Shown: positions 27,666 to 35,707 of the stretch, in pieces
Numbering within the stretch: the stretch's first letter is position 1
Layout of the letters: each line of letters begins with the position of its first letter
NCBI GenBank assembly: GCA_964428835.1
Contig: CAYRZQ010000014.1
Coordinates: forward strand, 1-64,000
Origin: JAIXWP01 sp964428835
GTDB lineage: Bacteria; Bacteroidota; Bacteroidia; Flavobacteriales_D; Sanyastnellaceae
Reading direction: 5' to 3'
Length of the DNA: 64,000 bases
Notes under the pieces: model-generated
The model's input: only the letters and a program-made list of their open reading frames with translations
What the model was told of the DNA's origin: nothing
The model's database searches: none
Position numbers and translations under genes: made by a program

Positions 27666-28424
27666 ATGAATTTACATTTCAGAAAAATAGGCGAGGGTCA
27701 ACCCCTCATTATACTTCACGGCCTTTTCGGCAGCAGCGACAACTGGCAAACGCATGCTAAAAAATTCGCTGAGAATTTTACCGTGTACCTTGTCGATCAG
27801 CGTAATCATGGCCATTCTCCGCATCATGCTGTTATGTCTTATGATGCTATGGCAGATGACTTATTTGAACTTATCGCCGCAGAAGGTCTGCGCGATGTGA
27901 TACTCCTCGGTCATAGCATGGGTGGAAAGACTGTCATGCGGTTCGCACAGAAAAACGGATTTCTGGTGGATCGAATGATTGTGGTAGATATGGGGATCAA
28001 ACAATACCGCCCGCATCACGACCAAATTTTTCAAGGCTTATTTCATGTGGACGTCGATCATGTGAAGTCAAGAAAAGAAGCAGAGGAGCGTCTGACGCAA
28101 TTTGTTACCGAACCTTCCACAGTGCGGTTTTTGATGAAAAATCTCTATTGGAAAACACCTGAACAACTGGCTTGGCGTTTCAATTTGGATGTTTTGAACA
28201 AAGAGATTAATGCTATTTTGTCTGCTATGCCAGATGAAACCATAGATACGCCAACACTGATGCTTACTGGCGGACAGAGCGGTTATGTTCCAGCAAAAGA
28301 CTTTGATTCTATATCAGAGCTGATTCCGAATGCTGAGTTTAAAGTGATCGAGTCCGCAGGGCATTGGGTGCACGCCGAGGCGCCCGCAGCATTCATTGAG
28401 GCTGTTGAAACTTACTTACTATGA
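27666..28424 (+). CDS. Alpha/beta hydrolase (YbfF-like esterase)
   Basis: A 252-residue cytosolic hydrolase. The oxyanion region reads LIILHGLFGSSDNW, the nucleophile Ser84 sits in LGHSMGG, and the catalytic His is in AGHWVHAEAP near residue 236. The pattern is closest to the YbfF group, small acyl-CoA or ester hydrolases; the real substrate is unknown. It is joined to pdxJ by a 1-nt gap. A short inverted repeat (TCCTAT/ATAGGA, 28431-28446) follows the stop and may end transcription weakly. Confidence 0.88.
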   Translation: MNLHFRKIGEGQPLIILHGLFGSSDNWQTHAKKFAENFTVYLVDQRNHGHSPHHAVMSYDAMADDLFELIAAEGLRDVILLGHSMGGKTVMRFAQKNGFLVDRMIVVDMGIKQYRPHHDQIFQGLFHVDVDHVKSRKEAEERLTQFVTEPSTVRFLMKNLYWKTPEQLAWRFNLDVLNKEINAILSAMPDETIDTPTLMLTGGQSGYVPAKDFDSISELIPNAEFKVIESAGHWVHAEAPAAFIEAVETYLL

Positions 28425-28455
28425 TTTAAGTCCTATTTTAATAGGAAAATCGAAT

Positions 28456-28463
28456 TAGATTTG
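28456..28463 (+). promoter_or_regulatory. Promoter -7 element for the UspA gene
   Basis: TAGATTTG fits TAnnTTTG exactly, 27 nt before the ATG at 28490. A 6-bp inverted repeat with a 4-nt loop at 28431-28446 sits where the -33 region would be and could be an operator. Confidence 0.6.
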
Positions 28464-28489
28464 CACTCCACGAAACTTCTGACATCGCT

Positions 28490-29326
28490 ATGGTTTACGA
28501 CAAAAAAATCCTTGTACCAACAGACTTTACAAAGGTGAGCGACAACGCTCTTGGTCACGCGCTATTAATGGGTAGTACCATTGGAGCTGAAATCCACGTG
28601 ATTCACATTATTGATAATAAAAAAAATATCAATGAGGCAAGAATGCGCCTTCAAGCTTTGAAAGAGTTGATCCAACGAGAAAATGAAGTCGAGATTCAAA
28701 CCATCGTTCGCATCGGAAGTATTTTCGAGGACATCGATAAGGTAGCAACCGAAATCGATGCATCACTCATCATTATGGGCACGCATGGTCTTCGTGGCAT
28801 GCAATTCCTCACAGGAGGCAGAGCTTTGAAAATTGTCACTGAAAGCAGCGTTCCATTCATCGTGGTGCAAGAGCGCCCTATTCGCCCCAACGGATATCAC
28901 AAACTGGTGGTTCCACTCGATTTGCACAAAGAGACCAAGCAAAAACTTAGTCTGGTAGCCGATATGGCGCAGTACTTCGGTTCGAAGGTGCATTTGATTT
29001 CTCCAGGTGAAACAGATGAATTCTTAAGAAACCAACTCGATCGCAACATGCGTTTTGCGGGTGAGTATTTCGCCGGTAAAAACATTCCTTACGAGACAGA
29101 GGTCACAGAAAGTAAGTCAGACGGATTTGTAAAAGCTCTATTGAAGTATAGCGCGGGAGTAGAAGCAGATTTAATCTGTATTATGAATTTCCATGACAAC
29201 AGCATCATGAGCATTTTCAATCAGAGCTACGAGCAACAGATCATCACAAATGAAGCGCAGATCCCAGTATTATGCGTGAATCCTATCGATACTTATGTAA
29301 TCGATAAGGCGATGTTTGTGCCTTGA
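28490..29326 (+). CDS. Tandem universal stress protein (UspA family)
   Basis: A 278-residue protein of two Usp domains. The first (residues 1-145) has KKILVPTDFTKVSDNALGHA and the nucleotide-binding pattern IMGTHGLRGMQFLTGGRALK. The second (147-278) starts HKLVVPLDLHKETKQK and is divergent, with no recognisable GxxGxxx(9)G loop, so ATP binding is predicted only for the first. Such proteins respond to stress or starvation. Its stop lies 1 nt from the stop of the convergent phosphatase gene. Confidence 0.9.
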   Translation: MVYDKKILVPTDFTKVSDNALGHALLMGSTIGAEIHVIHIIDNKKNINEARMRLQALKELIQRENEVEIQTIVRIGSIFEDIDKVATEIDASLIIMGTHGLRGMQFLTGGRALKIVTESSVPFIVVQERPIRPNGYHKLVVPLDLHKETKQKLSLVADMAQYFGSKVHLISPGETDEFLRNQLDRNMRFAGEYFAGKNIPYETEVTESKSDGFVKALLKYSAGVEADLICIMNFHDNSIMSIFNQSYEQQIITNEAQIPVLCVNPIDTYVIDKAMFVP

Positions 29327-29327
29327 T

Positions 29328-31118
29328 TTAGTTTTGAATCCGAATTCCTATAACGAGGATATCATCGACCTGTTCTTGATTTCCTTGCCAGCGGTCGAGC
29401 GTATCCATGAGGCGCCACTTTTGTTCAGGCATAGGCAAGTGCGATATTTCAAGCAATAGCTCACGGAATCGCTTGCGCATGAATTTCTTTCCTTTTGGTC
29501 CGCCGAATTGGTCTGCGTATCCATCGCTGAAAATGTAGAGGCAATCGTCTTCTTGAAGGTTTACGTTGTGGTTGGTGAATTCACGTTCGTTATTGATATA
29601 GCTACCGATGCTGAACGGATCACTTTCGATGGTTATCAACTCACCATTTCGAACGATATAAACGGGATTATGAGCACCACTAAACTCAAGTGTCATCGCC
29701 TTTTGGTCAATAGTGCATAAAGCGATATCCATTCCATCGCGCATATACGTTTCTCCATCTACAGGCCTGAGTACATCCACAGCGAGGCGGTTGGCGTTGT
29801 TCAAAATCTGAGAAGGCTTGGTAAATACTTTTGTTACCGTATTTAGTACGTTGTGTCCCACGAGGCTCATGAACGCCCCTGGAACGCCATGTCCAGTGCA
29901 GTCTGCGGCAGCAAACACTTTTTTTCCACCCAATTCTTTAAACCAATAAAAGTCTCCACTAACGGTAGCTTTTGGACGGAAAAACACAAACGAGTCAGGG
30001 AACATACGTTTGATACTCGCGTCGTTTGGCAATATTGTCTCCTGCAAGCGCTGCGCATAATCAATACTCGATTGCAGATCGATGTAGAGTGCAGTGACCT
30101 TTTCTTTTTGAATTTCTACTTCTTCTTTTTGACGGCGAATCTCTTGTGTTTGCGCACGTACTTTTTGTTCCATCTCACTTCTGTATGACAGCAAATCATC
30201 GCGCATGCGCATGAGCGCTTTTCCCATTTCGTCATGATCACTGAGCGGTTCAAAGGGAATATTGAAGTTACCAGCTCCTACGTTAATAGAAAACTCTTTT
30301 GTTTTTTCAAAATTTGCCACAAGTTTATTGACCGCCTTGGCCATGTCACCAATTTCATCATTCCCAGCTTTCGCGGGGTGTATAGAATAAATACCTTGTG
30401 ATAGATTCGCTAATTTTTTTCTCAAGTGATTGATGGGCTTCACAATAGAACGCGTGGTGAAAAACGCGATGAGAATACCCGCTACAATGACGCTGATGGA
30501 GATGTTGATTAATAACATTTTGAGCTGGTCAAAACTGTTATTCATCAAGGCAATGTCCGATTGCATATATGATTGATGATGCGCGATGAGAAGATCGATG
30601 TCTTTGCGTATCTCTTCATAGACATTGGGGATTTGACCACCTTCTATAAAATATTGCTCCGCACTCATGGTGGCTATCGGATCGGCATAGCTATCGAAAG
30701 AAGGAAGAAGATTTTTTATTTCTTTATAATATCGAAGAATGCGGCGAGTATTGCCGACGAGTCGTTCATGTACAGCCTTGTCGGATTGATTCCATTTGAT
30801 GGCGCATTCATTGAGTTTGAAAAGCTGCGCTGGAATGATCTTATCCACTAGTTGCACCATTTCTCTACGTTCGCGGTCGTCCTCGAGTCGCTGCACGAAT
30901 GCCCACTGTCGTGCTAGGTCCTGACTCCGCATAAGGCGGTTGTCAAGCTCTTGCAAAGAAGAAAGGGAAGGGACGAAATTTTCGTTGATACGTTGATTGA
31001 TCTCGCGACTTTGACGCAGAGTAGAAGTTGTGATGAGAAATAGGATAGCCACCACGAGGATGAACAACCCAAATCCTAGGGTGATTCTGCGTGCTATGGT
31101 AAATCTTATTCCTTTCAT
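29328..31118 (-). CDS. Membrane HAMP-SpoIIE (PP2C-type) phosphatase
   Basis: A 596-residue sensor phosphatase. A transmembrane helix (about 10-30), a periplasmic helical domain (31-205), a second helix (LLINISISVIVAGILIAFF), a HAMP domain starting RSIVKPINHLRKKLANL, a coiled coil rich in Lys/Glu/Gln, then a SpoIIE-type PP2C domain (about 370-596) with VSGDFYWF, AADCTGHGVPGAFMS and IFSDGYADQFGG, carrying the metal-binding Asp residues. Such phosphatases often act on anti-sigma factor antagonists; no such partner gene is in the window. Its start overlaps the TPR gene by 4 nt (ATGA), placing it last in the YfiR-TPR-SpoIIE operon. Confidence 0.93.
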   Translation of the reverse strand: MKGIRFTIARRITLGFGLFILVVAILFLITTSTLRQSREINQRINENFVPSLSSLQELDNRLMRSQDLARQWAFVQRLEDDRERREMVQLVDKIIPAQLFKLNECAIKWNQSDKAVHERLVGNTRRILRYYKEIKNLLPSFDSYADPIATMSAEQYFIEGGQIPNVYEEIRKDIDLLIAHHQSYMQSDIALMNNSFDQLKMLLINISISVIVAGILIAFFTTRSIVKPINHLRKKLANLSQGIYSIHPAKAGNDEIGDMAKAVNKLVANFEKTKEFSINVGAGNFNIPFEPLSDHDEMGKALMRMRDDLLSYRSEMEQKVRAQTQEIRRQKEEVEIQKEKVTALYIDLQSSIDYAQRLQETILPNDASIKRMFPDSFVFFRPKATVSGDFYWFKELGGKKVFAAADCTGHGVPGAFMSLVGHNVLNTVTKVFTKPSQILNNANRLAVDVLRPVDGETYMRDGMDIALCTIDQKAMTLEFSGAHNPVYIVRNGELITIESDPFSIGSYINNEREFTNHNVNLQEDDCLYIFSDGYADQFGGPKGKKFMRKRFRELLLEISHLPMPEQKWRLMDTLDRWQGNQEQVDDILVIGIRIQN

Positions 31119-32044
31119 TTTCTCTCTTGTAATTGTCCGCTTTGGATAAGGCTTTCCAATTGTGTTTTCAAGCGAAGGTATTCTTCTTCTCTTCCGAGTG
31201 CACGATTACAAAACATAAGGCCTTTATAATATTCAGCCTTGCTAGGACAGGAGTCAAAACAAGCTTGTGCGTAAGGCAGCGCTTTATTGAAGAATCGGAT
31301 GGCCGACTCTTGTGAGGCGATCAAATCGTTTAAATCTGATTGTAAATCCAGAGAGCGAATTTTGTGAACGCCTTGGTTATAATAGATGATTACGAGGTTG
31401 AATTTCGCTTCACAATCAGCTTCGTCAATGATTAGTACGCGTTGAAAATAATCGGCACTGCGAGCTGCGATACCGGAAGCTGAGGTATTTTGTTCCCACA
31501 GTCTATAGTGAGCCTGACCAAGCGATTTGAATATTTGTTTGTCGTATTCCGTGAAGTCAGTCTGCACATTCACAAGACGCATGCTGTATCTGAATTTCTG
31601 ATAGAGCGCCTCGGGCTCTTCTGCGGTGGCTGAAGTGATTTCTTTCGAGCGTTTCAAGGCATCGTTGAAATAGCTTATCGCGAGATAGCGGATTGCCGCC
31701 TTGGTATTTTGAATGTTTTCTCCTGTTTTATCAAGGGTGAGCGCGTTTTGAAGGCATTGAAGAGCCTTTTCCCTATATGGACTTTCTCTCAATTCAGATT
31801 CGCGATCCTTGTAAAGCTCTTTGTAAATAAATCCGGCGATATACCAGGACTGAGCATCCTTCATTTCGACGGGATCAGCAATAGCTTTCTCCGCCTCGCG
31901 TGATGCTTCGATGAGGCGGTGCTGACTGCAGAGTTCAGCCGCCAGTTGGGTCAATGGAAGAGTTTCCTGCCCTGTAGCGCTAGTAGCCACGGTTAGCAAG
32001 AGGGAGAAAAAAATGATGGTCAAAGTCTTCATTGTACTTTCCAT
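31115..32044 (-). CDS. Secreted TPR-like helical repeat protein
   Basis: A 309-residue protein with a signal peptide (MKTLTIIFFSLLLTVATSATG from the second Met) and TPR-like helical pairs: AQSWYIAGFIYKELYK, REKALQCLQNALTLDK, IRYLAISYFNDALKR, SADYFQRVLIIDEADCEAKF, YYKGLMFCNRALGREEEYL. TPR repeats mediate protein contacts. The gene overlaps yfiR-like by 16 nt upstream and the phosphatase by 4 nt downstream, so the three are translationally coupled. Probably a periplasmic go-between (inference). Confidence 0.78.
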   Translation of the reverse strand: MESTMKTLTIIFFSLLLTVATSATGQETLPLTQLAAELCSQHRLIEASREAEKAIADPVEMKDAQSWYIAGFIYKELYKDRESELRESPYREKALQCLQNALTLDKTGENIQNTKAAIRYLAISYFNDALKRSKEITSATAEEPEALYQKFRYSMRLVNVQTDFTEYDKQIFKSLGQAHYRLWEQNTSASGIAARSADYFQRVLIIDEADCEAKFNLVIIYYNQGVHKIRSLDLQSDLNDLIASQESAIRFFNKALPYAQACFDSCPSKAEYYKGLMFCNRALGREEEYLRLKTQLESLIQSGQLQERK

Positions 32045-32562
32045 TGAATGATTTTAACTCCAGGGGTGATCTTCCTATCGTTGATGGCGTTTTCGTTCAT
32101 TTCATAACGGACGCTGTTATCTACATTTTTAAAATTGATATGCGCTCCACTTCCAAGTGCTCCATCCCAATTGGTGAGGATGAGGGTACTTTTCATTTTT
32201 AAATCACGCGTAGCTTTAGCGAGATCATTTTTTCTTGATTTGTCAATAAAAATGATTTGAAAAAACTGTGTGGTCGGAATATCGGTCAAGGAAACCACTT
32301 CTATGGTTTGATTGCCCACAGGTTTTGCCCCGAACTTTTCTTTTGTTGCATTGAAAACGTCGGAATTTCCCAGAACTCCGATATAGAATTTTCCTTTTTT
32401 TGTTTCTGCTGGCCAGTTACAATTGGTGGCAAATTGGTAAAGGTAGTTGGCGTGAATGAGAGCTCGAGTATCACTTTCATCAAGCTTTTGGGCACGCGCT
32501 GTGGTGCGCCCAAGGGTGCATAGCGCCACGATAATAGCCAGATATGTAAGCGTTTTGGTCAA
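32029..32562 (-). CDS. YfiR-family periplasmic protein
   Basis: A protein of the YfiR/DUF4154 family: after the signal peptide it has ALIHANYLYQFATNCNWP, the family signature, then KFYIGVLG and a Rossmann-like core, ending with ILTNWDGALGSGAHINF. In Pseudomonas YfiR represses the diguanylate cyclase YfiN. The frame opens with a TTG at 32607, but a TAATTTTG promoter element lies inside that extension. I therefore prefer the TTG at 32562, which gives MTKTLTYLAIIVALC, a good signal peptide, and 178 residues. First gene of the operon with the TPR protein and the SpoIIE phosphatase. Confidence 0.85.
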   Translation of the reverse strand: MTKTLTYLAIIVALCTLGRTTARAQKLDESDTRALIHANYLYQFATNCNWPAETKKGKFYIGVLGNSDVFNATKEKFGAKPVGNQTIEVVSLTDIPTTQFFQIIFIDKSRKNDLAKATRDLKMKSTLILTNWDGALGSGAHINFKNVDNSVRYEMNENAINDRKITPGVKIIQWKVQ

Positions 32563-32588
32563 GTACTTGAAAACAATTTGCCTTGTAC

Positions 32589-32596
32589 CAAAATTA
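32589..32596 (-). promoter_or_regulatory. Promoter -7 element for the YfiR-TPR-SpoIIE operon
   Basis: TAATTTTG on the minus strand, an exact TAnnTTTG match, 26 nt upstream of the preferred TTG start at 32562. Confidence 0.5.
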
Positions 32597-32614
32597 GACT
32601 TGCACAAAAAGAAA

Positions 32615-32646
32615 AGCCGTTTAAAAGAAAATTCTTCTAAACGGCT
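32615..32646 (-). terminator. Terminator after ferritin
   Basis: AGCCGTTTA at 32615-32623 pairs perfectly with TAAACGGCT at 32638-32646; the stem continues inward with one mismatch. On the minus strand it is followed by TTTTCTTTTTG. It lies 22 nt past the ferritin stop and before yfiR. Confidence 0.85.
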
Positions 32647-32668
32647 GATTGTTAACTAAAATCTATGC

Positions 32669-33181
32669 TTATTCTGCTTCTTCAACTGGCGCTGCAGCCA
32701 TGGCGAGAAGGTCGCGGTCGAAGAGGTAGAGGGCACCGCCATCGTTTCCTACGAGCTTCAATTTGTCGAGGATGTTGCGAGCGAGCGTTTCTTCTTCGAT
32801 TTGCTCGGCCACGTACCACTGCATGAAATTGTGGGTGGTGTAGTCTTTTTCTTTGAGACAGATATCTACCACTCCATTGATTTCATTGGTCACGCGCGTT
32901 TCATGTTCCAAAAGGAGTTTGAACACATTTTGAAGATTTTTAAAGTCCTTACCAGGCGATTTGAGGTCAGGAATGATGGCCTGGCCGCCGCGGTCGTTGA
33001 TGAACTTTATCAATTTCAACATGTGCATTCTCTCTTCATTGCTATGGCGATACAAAAACGCCGAAGTGCCCGAAAAACCAGCACTTTCCGCCCACGATGC
33101 CATTGCAAGATAGCTCTGGCTGCTTTCTGCTTCAACCTTTACTTGGTCGTTGAGCGCTTTTTCTACTTTCTTGTTTAACAT
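32669..33181 (-). CDS. ftnA: Ferritin
   Basis: A 170-residue iron-storage protein forming a 24-subunit shell. The four-helix bundle starts LNKKVEKALNDQVKVEAESS. Ferroxidase ligands are visible: Glu in KVEAESSQSY, Glu-Glu and His in NEERMHM, Glu in LLEHETRVT, and Glu/Gln in AEQIEEETLA. Length is normal for bacterial FtnA, and no haem-ligand Met of bacterioferritin stands out. It has its own promoter and terminator and is thus a single-gene unit. Confidence 0.95.
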   Translation of the reverse strand: MLNKKVEKALNDQVKVEAESSQSYLAMASWAESAGFSGTSAFLYRHSNEERMHMLKLIKFINDRGGQAIIPDLKSPGKDFKNLQNVFKLLLEHETRVTNEINGVVDICLKEKDYTTHNFMQWYVAEQIEEETLARNILDKLKLVGNDGGALYLFDRDLLAMAAAPVEEAE

Positions 33182-33216
33182 GGTATATTGTTTTATTCGT
33201 TACAAATTCACCAAGA

Positions 33217-33224
33217 CAAAAATA
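33217..33224 (-). promoter_or_regulatory. Promoter -7 element for ferritin
   Basis: TATTTTTG on the minus strand (exact TAnnTTTG), 35 nt upstream of the ATG. A TTTC at the -33 distance is one base from the consensus. Confidence 0.55.
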
Positions 33225-33284
33225 ATGTCTTTCCACATCTATGAAACCGAATTGAATAAATTAGGTTCATTCTAAACAAGGGAA

Positions 33285-33348
33285 GGCTAGTAGGCTAGTA
33301 TGGTAGTAGGCTAGTATGCTAGTATGGTAGTATGATAGTATGATAGTG
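33285..33348. repeat. Eight tandem octamers, consensus (T/G)G(C/G/A)TAGTA
   Basis: Units in order: GGCTAGTA, GGCTAGTA, TGGTAGTA, GGCTAGTA, TGCTAGTA, TGGTAGTA, TGATAGTA, TGATAGTG. All are exactly 8 bp. No coding frame covers the array. It lies in the gap between the ferritin promoter and the FAD oxidoreductase 3' end. Confidence 0.92.
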
Positions 33349-33350
33349 GC

Positions 33351-33430
33351 TCCCCTGTTCCCCTGTTCCCATGTTCCCGTTCCCGTTCTCGTTCTCGTTC
33401 CCGTTCCCGTTCCCGTTCTCGTTCCCGTTC
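33351..33430. repeat. Compound pyrimidine repeat: CCCCTGTT units then GTTC(C/T)C hexamers
   Basis: Two CCCCTGTT-like units are followed by hexamers from 33373: nine consecutive GTTCCC or GTTCTC units ending in GTTC at 33430, abutting the stop codon of the next gene. The complementary strand is purine-rich with runs of three or four G. The same kind of repeat, in the same orientation and order, is found inside the coding sequence at 57655-57890. Confidence 0.92.
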
Positions 33431-34476
33431 TATTTCCTAAACCGATAAAGATTCAGCTCCGCGGGGACAGGGGTGGCGTTTTCGAGGAGGTCGATGAAGT
33501 AAGGGAGGCAATAGGGCACGTACATCACGCCTTTGGAGCCGAAACCATTGAATAAATACAGATGGCGGATGCTGTGATGTTCGCCGATGGTGGGCTTGCG
33601 GTCGGGCACCGTGGGGCGATAACCTGCTTTATGTTCCAAGACTTGCGGTGTATGTGTAGGAAGAACCGTAGTCAATTTTTCCAATAGCTTATCTCGCGTT
33701 TCCTCAGTGGGCGCGGGGTTGGGATCGTTGAATTCATAGGTCGCACCCAAACGGTATTTTTCATCGCCCACAGGGAGTAAAAAGTTACCGTAGTTTAATA
33801 GTTTTTCTTCCTTGTAATTTTCAAATGAAAGCGTGAGCACTTGCCCTTTATTGGGATAAATGGGTATGTCTTCGAAGTACGGTATCGCTTGATTCATGTA
33901 TCCAACGCTCAAGATCACACGGTCGTATTTTTTTTCTTTATAAAAAAAATAATCATCACGCATTTCAAGTTGCGTCGCCTCGAATTTTTCCTCTACCAAC
34001 ATTCTATTTTCTCTAAAATACTCTGCGGCAGCTTGGAGATAAACAGGTAAATCACACCAACCAGCTTGCTCTACAATACCATATCCGAAAGGGGCTTTCA
34101 CATCTTTTAGAGGCGATCCAATCTCTGGTGAAAGGATAGAAGAAAATTCTTTTTGCGCCGATTTTTCATCCCATTCGTTCGCCGAATGTTGGTCAGGAAA
34201 GATGCGATACAAACGCATCGGATGATAAAATTTTACACCGAGCGTTTGTTCGGTTTTGGTGTAAAAAGCCTCTGCAATCACCACTTGTTCTGCGGCTTTC
34301 CAGCCGAGGCTGAGTTTTTTAAAACTTGCTGGGTTCCACATGCCCGCTGCAACTTTGGATGAAGCACTGCGGTGTCCATCATCCACCAATTGCACACGAT
34401 GTCCACGTTCCAACAAAGAAAAAGCCAGGGATGTACCTGCGATTCCCTGGCCTATGATTAGTATATCTTTCTTCAT
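33430..34476 (-). CDS. FAD-dependent amino-acid oxidase-like protein (DAO family)
   Basis: A 348-residue flavoprotein. It starts MKKDILIIGQGIAGTS with the dinucleotide-binding GQGIAG at 9-14, and contains SSKVAAGMWNPASFKKL. A second FAD segment, YLFNGFGSKGVMYVPY, is near the end. The DAO fold covers D-amino acid oxidase, glycine oxidase and sarcosine oxidase. The gene starts 3 nt after kbl, so co-transcription is likely, which favours an amino-acid substrate such as glycine (inference). Its stop codon touches the compound repeat. Confidence 0.87.
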   Translation of the reverse strand: MKKDILIIGQGIAGTSLAFSLLERGHRVQLVDDGHRSASSKVAAGMWNPASFKKLSLGWKAAEQVVIAEAFYTKTEQTLGVKFYHPMRLYRIFPDQHSANEWDEKSAQKEFSSILSPEIGSPLKDVKAPFGYGIVEQAGWCDLPVYLQAAAEYFRENRMLVEEKFEATQLEMRDDYFFYKEKKYDRVILSVGYMNQAIPYFEDIPIYPNKGQVLTLSFENYKEEKLLNYGNFLLPVGDEKYRLGATYEFNDPNPAPTEETRDKLLEKLTTVLPTHTPQVLEHKAGYRPTVPDRKPTIGEHHSIRHLYLFNGFGSKGVMYVPYCLPYFIDLLENATPVPAELNLYRFRK

Positions 34477-34479
34477 GGA

Positions 34480-35670
34480 TTATTTCAAAACACCGAGTTC
34501 TTTGCCCACTTTGGTAAATGCTGCAATGGCTTTTTCGATGTGCTCTGGTTCATGTGCCGCCGAGAGTTGCACACGAATGCGCGCTTGTCCTTTCGGCACT
34601 ACAGGGAAGAAGAATCCAATCACATAGATACCTTCTTCCAAAAGGCGATCGGCAAAGTCTTGTGAGAGTTTTGCGTCGTAGAGCATCACGGGTACAATGG
34701 CGCTATCGCCGTCTTTGATTTCAAATCCTGCTGCACGAATACCCGTTTTGAATTGACGAATATTCTTTTCCAATTTATCGCGAAGTTCTGTCGTCTTGCT
34801 CAAGAGGTCAAACACAGCTATAGAAGCGCCTACGATGCTAGGTGCAAGCGAGTTTGAAAACAAATACGGACGTGAGCGCTGGCGCAATATTTCAATGATT
34901 TCTTTGCGTCCTGTGGTGAATCCACCCATCGCTCCACCCAAGGCTTTACCGAGTGTACCAGTGATGATATCCACTCTTCCCAGTACATTTTTCAATTCAA
35001 CTGTGCCGCGTCCAGTCTTTCCGATAAATCCTGTTGCGTGACATTCGTCTACCATCACGAGTGCATCGTACTTATCAGCGAGGTCGCAGATTTTGTCGAG
35101 TTGTGCTACGTAACCGTCCATTGAAAATACGCCGTCAGTAACAATCATCTTGAAACGTGCACCAGATGCAGCTTTCAACTGCTCTTCCAAGTCAGCCATG
35201 TCATTATTTGCATAACGATAGCGCTGTGCTTTGCACAATCTCACGCCATCGATGATGGAAGCGTGATTGAGTGCATCGCTGATGATGGCGTCTTGTTCGT
35301 TGAGCAATGGTTCGAAAACACCGCCGTTCGCGTCAAACGCTGCGGCGTATAAGATGGTATCTTCCGTATGAAGAAACTCTGCAATTTTAGCTTCAAGTGT
35401 TTTGTGAATGTCTTGTGTACCGCAAATGAAGCGCACGCTCGACATGCCAAAACCGTGTGTATCGATTGTTTTTTTCGAAGCCTCAAGTACCACAGGGTGG
35501 CTTGATAGACCGAGGTAATTATTTGCGCAAAAGTTGAGCACTTCTTTTCCATCAGAAGTGCGAATGGCCGCATCTTGTGGAGTAATGATCACGCGCTCTC
35601 TCTTATACAATCCTGCTTCTTGAATGGATTGGAGCTCCGCCTGCAAATGGGCTTGAAGTTTACCGTACAT
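34480..35670 (-). CDS. kbl: Glycine C-acetyltransferase (2-amino-3-ketobutyrate CoA ligase)
   Basis: A PLP enzyme that converts 2-amino-3-ketobutyrate and CoA to glycine and acetyl-CoA, the second step of threonine degradation. The 396-residue protein has NFCANNYLGLSSHP, VDECHATGFIGKTGRGT and the Schiff-base Lys242 in TGTLGKALGGAMGG. Kbl is separated from related oxoamine synthases by the close match to this pattern. No threonine dehydrogenase gene is beside it. Confidence 0.94.
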   Translation of the reverse strand: MYGKLQAHLQAELQSIQEAGLYKRERVIITPQDAAIRTSDGKEVLNFCANNYLGLSSHPVVLEASKKTIDTHGFGMSSVRFICGTQDIHKTLEAKIAEFLHTEDTILYAAAFDANGGVFEPLLNEQDAIISDALNHASIIDGVRLCKAQRYRYANNDMADLEEQLKAASGARFKMIVTDGVFSMDGYVAQLDKICDLADKYDALVMVDECHATGFIGKTGRGTVELKNVLGRVDIITGTLGKALGGAMGGFTTGRKEIIEILRQRSRPYLFSNSLAPSIVGASIAVFDLLSKTTELRDKLEKNIRQFKTGIRAAGFEIKDGDSAIVPVMLYDAKLSQDFADRLLEEGIYVIGFFFPVVPKGQARIRVQLSAAHEPEHIEKAIAAFTKVGKELGVLK

Positions 35671-35707
35671 GTAGTTGGATATTTTGCGCTAATATACAGC
35701 GCAGTGC

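Noticed and set aside
33285..33348. CRISPR array
   Set aside because: The units are 8 bp with no spacers and there are no cas genes.
33340..33555. Plus-strand frame with Pro/Val repeats over the pyrimidine array
   Set aside because: It is a translation of the simple repeat and then runs antisense through the FAD oxidoreductase gene.
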